This document shows positions 59,537 to 64,000 of a stretch of 64,000 bases of DNA, piece by piece. Source of the DNA: Aliamphritea hakodatensis (lineage in GTDB: Bacteria; Pseudomonadota; Gammaproteobacteria; Pseudomonadales; Balneatricaceae). The notes under the pieces are model-generated. The model saw only the letters and a program-made list of their open reading frames with translations. It was not told the origin of the DNA and did not search any database. Made by a program: the position numbers and the translations under genes. Positions within the stretch are counted from its first letter, which is position 1, and every line of letters begins with the position of its first letter. The stretch is from the NCBI RefSeq assembly GCF_024347195.1, contig NZ_AP025281.1:620001-684000 (forward strand), read 5' to 3'.

Positions 59537-61980
59537 CTTTCACCACCTGCAGCCTGGCCAGGGCCGGTTGCAACTTCAGTCGGTACTTTATCCGCCGGGA
59601 ATATTTCAAACACCGCATTTTCCTGCCCCGGGTAGGCAAGTAAGCCTGTCTCCGGATCGATGCGACGGGAAATGATGCCGTCCGGTTTCGTGACGGCTTC
59701 GTCAGGGCTGTTTGCCAGGGCTACTTCCATGAAATCGATCCAGATTGGCAGTGCTGCACTGCCACCGAACTCCCGGCGTCCCAGTGTGGATGGCTGATCA
59801 AAGCCAACCCAGGCGGTGGCAACTACGTCTTTATTAAAGCCAGAGAACCAGGCGTCTTTCTGATCGTTAGTGGTGCCTGTTTTGCCGGCAAGATCCGTCC
59901 GCTTCAGGCTAAGGGCCCGGCGGCCGGTACCATGGGTTATCACATCCTGCATGATGTCATAGATCATATAGGCAGCCTGTGGCTCCATAATTTGCGCAGC
60001 AATCGGCAATTGTGAGATTTTACTCCCGGAAAGCTGTAGCTTATCGGTGTCGTCACCGGCGGCGGTTGCGGCTTCCTGAACGGTGCTCAGATCAATTGCT
60101 TCGATACTGCTCGGAATGCTGCTGGACGGCTGAGAATATTCGCAGCCCGGGCAGACTGTAGCAGGCTGTGCCTGATAGAGGGTTTTACCGGCGGCATTTT
60201 CCATCCGGTTTATGAAATAAGGTGTGATTTTGTACCCCTGATTTGCCAGGCCGGCGTAACCGGTCACCAGTTCCAGTGGAGTCACGTCGGCGCTGCCCAG
60301 TGACAGAGACAGGTTTTGTGGAATACGTGTTTTATCAAAACCGAAGCCGGTCAGGTAATCCGTTGCTGTATCGATACCAATCGAACGTAAAATCCGTATG
60401 GATACCAGGTTGCGTGAGCGATACAGGGCTTCACGAAGGCGGGTGGGACCATAGAATTTTTTACTGTAATTTTCCGGACGCCAGCTGGCTTCGAGGTCAT
60501 TATCGTTCAGGACAACCGGGGCGTCATTGATGGTGGTCGCGGGCGTAAAGCCCTGCTCCAGCGCAGAAGCATAGATAAACGGTTTAAAGTTAGAGCCAGG
60601 CTGGCGTAATGCCTGGGTTGCGCGGTTAAACTTGTTATGCACAAAGTTAAAGCCGCCAACCAGTGCGTTCAGTGCACCGTCTTTCGGTGCCAGTGCTACA
60701 AATGCTCCCTGTACATGGGGGATCTGAGTCAGGTGCCAGGTGTTTTCTTCTTCACCCGGTATTACCCGCACCATGTCACCAACAGTCAGAATGTCGGTGG
60801 CCTGCTTTGGTGCCGCACCCATTCGGTTCGGCCCTTTATAGGCTTTTGCCCAGCTTAAGTTTTCCCAGTCCAGGGCAATATCTTCACCGGACCGTAAACG
60901 GGCAGTCGCGCTTTGCTCACCAACTTCAGTAATAACTGCCGGTAAAAGGCTGCCATATACGGTCTGTTTCTTGAAGAATGCTTTCAGCCCTTCTTCAGTA
61001 AGGTCTTCGGTGGTTGCTTCCGGTCCGAAATACCCATGGCGTTCAGTGTAAGCAAGCAGACCTTTTTCAAGGGCTTTGTTGGCGGCGACCTGCATTGAGC
61101 TGTCTAAAGTTGTGTAGACCTTCAGGCCATCGGTATACAGTGCATCCTGGAAATGCTCATACAGGCGGTTACGAACCATTTCGGCCACGTATGGCGCGTA
61201 GAGTTCGATCTGAGTGCCGTGATATTCAGCGGTGACCGGAGCCGAAACTGCTTCTTCATAGGCCTGGTCATCGATAAAGCTCAGCGAGTGCATGCGCTTC
61301 AGAATCCAGTTGCGGCGCTCCAGTGCCCGGGTCGGATTAGTAATGGGGTTGTAGGCTGAAGGGGCTTTGGGTAAGCCGGCAATCATGGCGTATTGGGCAA
61401 CACTGAGTTCATCAATGTTTTTGCCGTAGTAAATATTCGCAGCAGCCTGGATCCCGTAAGACCGGTGTCCCAGATAGATTTTATTTATATAGAGCTCGAA
61501 TATCTGTTCTTTACTTAGCTCCTGCTCAATCCGGAGCGACAGGAGAATCTCATTGAATTTACGGACAAAGGAACGTTCCCGGGTCAGGAAATAGTTTTTG
61601 GCAACCTGCATGGTGATCGTACTGCCACCACTTTTTATCTTGCCGCTGCTGGCAAGTTGGTAAGCGGCACGGGCAAGTCCTTTCACGTCAATACCGAAAT
61701 GATTGAAGAAATTGCGGTCCTCGGCAGCAAGCAGAGCATTTATGAAGGTTTGCGGGACCTGATCAAAACTGATGGGGGTACGGCGTTTTTCGCCAAACTC
61801 AGCGATCAGTTTTTCATCTGCCGAGTAAATGCGTAACGGCGTTTGCAGTTTGACGTCTTTCAGGGTCTGTACGTCCGGCAATTTTGGTGCGTAATGGTAG
61901 TAGGCACCGCCAAATACTGCTAAACCCAGGATCATTCCTACAAGAGATAATGTCAGGCCGATTTTTAATATAAGTTTCAT
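59515..61980 (-). CDS. mrcA: Penicillin-binding protein 1A
   Basis: An 821-residue bifunctional cell-wall synthase. An N-terminal anchor helix (about 8-28) is followed by the GT51 glycosyltransferase with AAEDRNFFNHFGIDVKGLAR and GGSTITMQVAKN, an OB-like insertion (about 320-420), and the transpeptidase with the catalytic Ser in RQPGSNFKPFIYASAL, the SRN triad in YRSRNLVSIR, and KTGTTNDQKDAWFSG. It polymerises and crosslinks peptidoglycan. It is divergent from pilM, the usual ponA-pilMNOPQ arrangement. The 162 bp between them hold both promoters, which I cannot resolve. Confidence 0.96.
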   Translation of the reverse strand: MKLILKIGLTLSLVGMILGLAVFGGAYYHYAPKLPDVQTLKDVKLQTPLRIYSADEKLIAEFGEKRRTPISFDQVPQTFINALLAAEDRNFFNHFGIDVKGLARAAYQLASSGKIKSGGSTITMQVAKNYFLTRERSFVRKFNEILLSLRIEQELSKEQIFELYINKIYLGHRSYGIQAAANIYYGKNIDELSVAQYAMIAGLPKAPSAYNPITNPTRALERRNWILKRMHSLSFIDDQAYEEAVSAPVTAEYHGTQIELYAPYVAEMVRNRLYEHFQDALYTDGLKVYTTLDSSMQVAANKALEKGLLAYTERHGYFGPEATTEDLTEEGLKAFFKKQTVYGSLLPAVITEVGEQSATARLRSGEDIALDWENLSWAKAYKGPNRMGAAPKQATDILTVGDMVRVIPGEEENTWHLTQIPHVQGAFVALAPKDGALNALVGGFNFVHNKFNRATQALRQPGSNFKPFIYASALEQGFTPATTINDAPVVLNDNDLEASWRPENYSKKFYGPTRLREALYRSRNLVSIRILRSIGIDTATDYLTGFGFDKTRIPQNLSLSLGSADVTPLELVTGYAGLANQGYKITPYFINRMENAAGKTLYQAQPATVCPGCEYSQPSSSIPSSIEAIDLSTVQEAATAAGDDTDKLQLSGSKISQLPIAAQIMEPQAAYMIYDIMQDVITHGTGRRALSLKRTDLAGKTGTTNDQKDAWFSGFNKDVVATAWVGFDQPSTLGRREFGGSAALPIWIDFMEVALANSPDEAVTKPDGIISRRIDPETGLLAYPGQENAVFEIFPADKVPTEVATGPGQAAGGESQTDDIF

Positions 61981-62142
61981 TAATATCTTTTTATTGTGAT
62001 TTTAAAGAAAGTTCGCTTGCTGCCGAGTTATTATATCTGTATCTAAGTAATGGTCACTAGTGAAACAACGTTGAAATTTATATATATTTAAGATCAGAAC
62101 TATATTTTATCTCAAGCTGGCTGTTTTAAAGGATTACTTATT

Positions 62143-63204
62143 GTGTTGAGCTTTCTGAAAAAGCAGGAAAAGGGCTGGGTAGGTGTTGATATAGGGACAT
62201 CATCAGTGAAAATGGTTGCACTGTCTAAACGGGGAGACGACCTGCGGGTTGATGCGTATGCAATTTCTCCCCTTCCTGCGACCGCTGTTATCGATAACAG
62301 TATTCAGGATGTCGGCCTTGTTTCAGAAGTGATTGAACGCGGCCTGAAAATCTGCAATAAGCCGCTTCAGCAGGCAGTGACTGCAGTACCTTCTTCAGCG
62401 GTTATTTCTAAAACCATTGAGTTGAGTGATTCCTTTACAGAGTTTGACCTGGAAGAACAGGTTAAGATTGAGGCTGACCGTTTTATTCCTTACCCCCTCG
62501 ATGAAGTGGCACTGGACTTTGAAGTCCTGGGCCCGTCGCCTTCCAATGCCGGCCTGAACGAAGTGTTGTTGGTTGCCTGCCGAAGTAACGATGTTGAAAA
62601 ACGTGAAGATGCGATTAACGGAGCTGACCTGAATTGCCAGGTTGTTGATGTTGACAGTTTCTGTATTGAGCGGGTGTATCCTCTGCTGGTACTGGATGGT
62701 GCCGATGATCAGGCACTGGTTGGTCTTGTTGATATTGGTGCAGCAACCCTGACGCTGAATGTGTTCAGGAATAATCAGATTGTTTATAACCGGGAGCAGG
62801 CTTTTGGCGGTAATGATTTGAATCATCTGCTGCAGCAACAGACAGGACTTGTACCTGCGGATATAGAACATCAGTTACGTAACGGTGAGTTAAGTGATGA
62901 ACTGATGGAAACGGTTGTGCTGCCGTTCCGCAGCACAATCAGCCAGCAAATTTCCCGTGCGTTGCAGTTTTTTTATTCATCAGGCGCTCATAACCAGTTG
63001 ACTAAGCTATGTTTACAGGGTGGCGGTGTAACAATTGATGGTTTGGCTGATATTGTTGCAGAGGAGGTTGGCGTGCCGACCGAACTGGCCAATCCGTTTG
63101 CCGGGATGGATGTGGACTCGAAAATAAACCCTGCCAGGCTGGCGTATGATGCGCCGTCACTGGTAAAAGCCTGTGGTATGTCGCTGCGAAGCTTCGAGCA
63201 CTGA
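62143..63204 (+). CDS. pilM: Type IV pilus assembly protein PilM
   Basis: A 353-residue actin-like ATPase. GWVGVDIGTSSVKMVAL is the first phosphate motif and VGLVDIGAATLTLNVF the second; QVKIEADRFIPYPLDEVALD is conserved in PilM. It sits on the cytoplasmic side and binds the PilN tail. The start is GTG (giving MLSFLKK) with AAAGGA upstream. It is first of pilMNO. Confidence 0.95.
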   Translation: MLSFLKKQEKGWVGVDIGTSSVKMVALSKRGDDLRVDAYAISPLPATAVIDNSIQDVGLVSEVIERGLKICNKPLQQAVTAVPSSAVISKTIELSDSFTEFDLEEQVKIEADRFIPYPLDEVALDFEVLGPSPSNAGLNEVLLVACRSNDVEKREDAINGADLNCQVVDVDSFCIERVYPLLVLDGADDQALVGLVDIGAATLTLNVFRNNQIVYNREQAFGGNDLNHLLQQQTGLVPADIEHQLRNGELSDELMETVVLPFRSTISQQISRALQFFYSSGAHNQLTKLCLQGGGVTIDGLADIVAEEVGVPTELANPFAGMDVDSKINPARLAYDAPSLVKACGMSLRSFEH

Positions 63205-63219
63205 TTAATAGGACGACGA

Positions 63220-63768
63220 ATGGCAAAAATAAACCTCAGGGCCTGGCGGGAAGAAAAAGCTGCCCAGCGACAGAAACAGTTCATGGTGAATGTGTTGTCG
63301 AGTGCGTTTCTGGCCGTGGCGGTTGTGCTGCTGATAGGGTTTTATTTTGATTTTCAGACGGATCGTCAACGGATAAGAAATAACTATCTGAACAGTGAAA
63401 TTGCCCAGCTGGATGTACAGCTAGCTGAGATTAAAGAACTGAATATCAAACGGGCACGTCTGACTGACCGTTTAAAAGCCATTCAGGATTTACAGTCCAG
63501 CCGACCACTGATTGTCCGCAATTTTGATGAGTTGGTCAGAGTTCAGCCAGATGGTGTGTTGTATTTGTCTCTTACGAGGCGTGGTGATGAGATTACTCTT
63601 GATGGCAGAGCACAGAAAAGTGCCGATGTTTCATCTCTGATGCGCCAGATTTATGCCAGTGTGTGGTTTGGTGAACCTAATCTGACGAAGGTTGCAAATG
63701 CGGACAGTATGAAACAGTTCAATCTGACCGTGCCTGTTTTGAAACCGTCCCTGGGTGAGGCGAACTGA
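63220..63768 (+). CDS. pilN: Type IV pilus assembly protein PilN
   Basis: A 182-residue bitopic membrane protein. The short N-terminus INLRAWREEKAAQRQKQF is the PilM-binding motif; one membrane helix at about 24-43 is followed by a coiled coil and a ferredoxin-like periplasmic domain (NFDELVRVQPDGVLYLSLTR). It dimerises with PilO. Confidence 0.94.
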   Translation: MAKINLRAWREEKAAQRQKQFMVNVLSSAFLAVAVVLLIGFYFDFQTDRQRIRNNYLNSEIAQLDVQLAEIKELNIKRARLTDRLKAIQDLQSSRPLIVRNFDELVRVQPDGVLYLSLTRRGDEITLDGRAQKSADVSSLMRQIYASVWFGEPNLTKVANADSMKQFNLTVPVLKPSLGEAN

Positions 63769-63769
63769 T

Positions 63770-64000
63770 ATGAGTATGGATAAACTGGCGAACAGTTTTA
63801 AAGGCTTTGATCCGGATAACCTTGATTTCAGTCAGGCGGGGAACTGGCCGGTTGGTGTCAAGGTTATCTGTTATCTGCTTGTATTTTCTGCGGTGGTGGC
63901 CGGCGGTGTTTATCTGCATATTTCAGATGCGGAAAAACGTTTGAATAATGAGATTTCTGCTGAAACAGGCTTGAAACAGCAGGTGCAGGCTAAAGCCGGG
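63770..64000 (+). CDS. pilO: Type IV pilus assembly protein PilO (partial, runs off the window)
   Basis: The first 77 codons only. It starts with ATG two bases after the pilN stop: MSMDKLANSFKGFDPDNLDF, then GNWPVGVKVICYLLVFSAVV (membrane helix) and the beginning of a coiled coil. Position and layout identify PilO; the rest, and presumably pilP and pilQ, lie beyond the window. Confidence 0.88.
   Translation, partial: MSMDKLANSFKGFDPDNLDFSQAGNWPVGVKVICYLLVFSAVVAGGVYLHISDAEKRLNNEISAETGLKQQVQAKAG

Overview
The window reads as chromosome of a marine-type gammaproteobacterium. Core gene order is that of Oceanospirillales and Pseudomonas relatives: smpB/ratA/rnfH/bamE/fur/recN/grpE/dnaK/dnaJ/dapB, then corB-like/ypjD/ffh/rpsP/rimM/trmD/rplS/xerD/dsbC/hom/thrC/recJ, then nudF/yqiB/cpdA and mrcA divergent from pilMNO. 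An Oceanospirillaceae-like host is inferred from gene order and protein style, not from a database search.

Layout. 0.2-1.9 kb: an AraC-type regulator and a PLD-fold protein. 2.1-9.9 kb: a Fur-regulated ferric-siderophore uptake block on the minus strand: AraC/GyrI-type regulator, TonB-dependent receptor, FhuF-type reductase, FhuC ATPase, FhuD binding protein and double-length FhuB permease. The genes overlap or nearly touch, and Fur boxes lie before the receptor and before the regulator. 10.0 kb: an EVE-domain protein.

10.85-25.63 kb is an integrated genetic element inserted at the 3' end of the tmRNA gene. It has a P4-type tyrosine integrase beside ssrA, a degenerate copy of the tmRNA end at its far edge, an AlpA-type regulator behind a double-palindrome operator, and a leftward cassette of small genes joined by four-base overlaps. 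Inside this cassette is a roughly 72-nt RNA locus whose sequence blocks match the seqA/seqB/seqC logic of phage P4 CI (C4-type) antisense immunity. The cargo looks like defence or accessory genes: a PIN-like nuclease fused to a GHKL ATPase, a coiled-coil protein with an RNxxxH (HEPN-like) motif, an AAA/STAND ATPase, a DUF5677 protein, an acetyltransferase, a lipoprotein and membrane proteins. Five copies of a 12-bp word lie at spacings that are all multiples of 11 bp beside the PIN/HEPN-like genes, and two diverged copies of a structured element of about 200 bp bracket the small-membrane-protein/lipoprotein pair.

25.6-41 kb: tmRNA with SmpB (its protein partner), RatA/RnfH, BamE, Fur, SOS-controlled RecN (tandem LexA boxes), heat-shock genes grpE-dnaK-dnaJ with sigma-32 promoters, cysE, dapB, a rhomboid protease, two Nudix enzymes, a DUF1289 protein and a CorB-like membrane protein. 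41-54 kb: Ffh and the rpsP-rimM-trmD-rplS translation operon, XerD, DsbC, threonine synthesis (hom-thrC), a DUF218 protein and RecJ. 54-64 kb: a chemoreceptor, an EAL-CBS-GGDEF protein, the nudF-yqiB-cpdA cluster, penicillin-binding protein 1A and the start of the type IV pilus pilMNO operon, which runs off the right edge.

The core is ordinary. The novelty is concentrated in the ssrA island.
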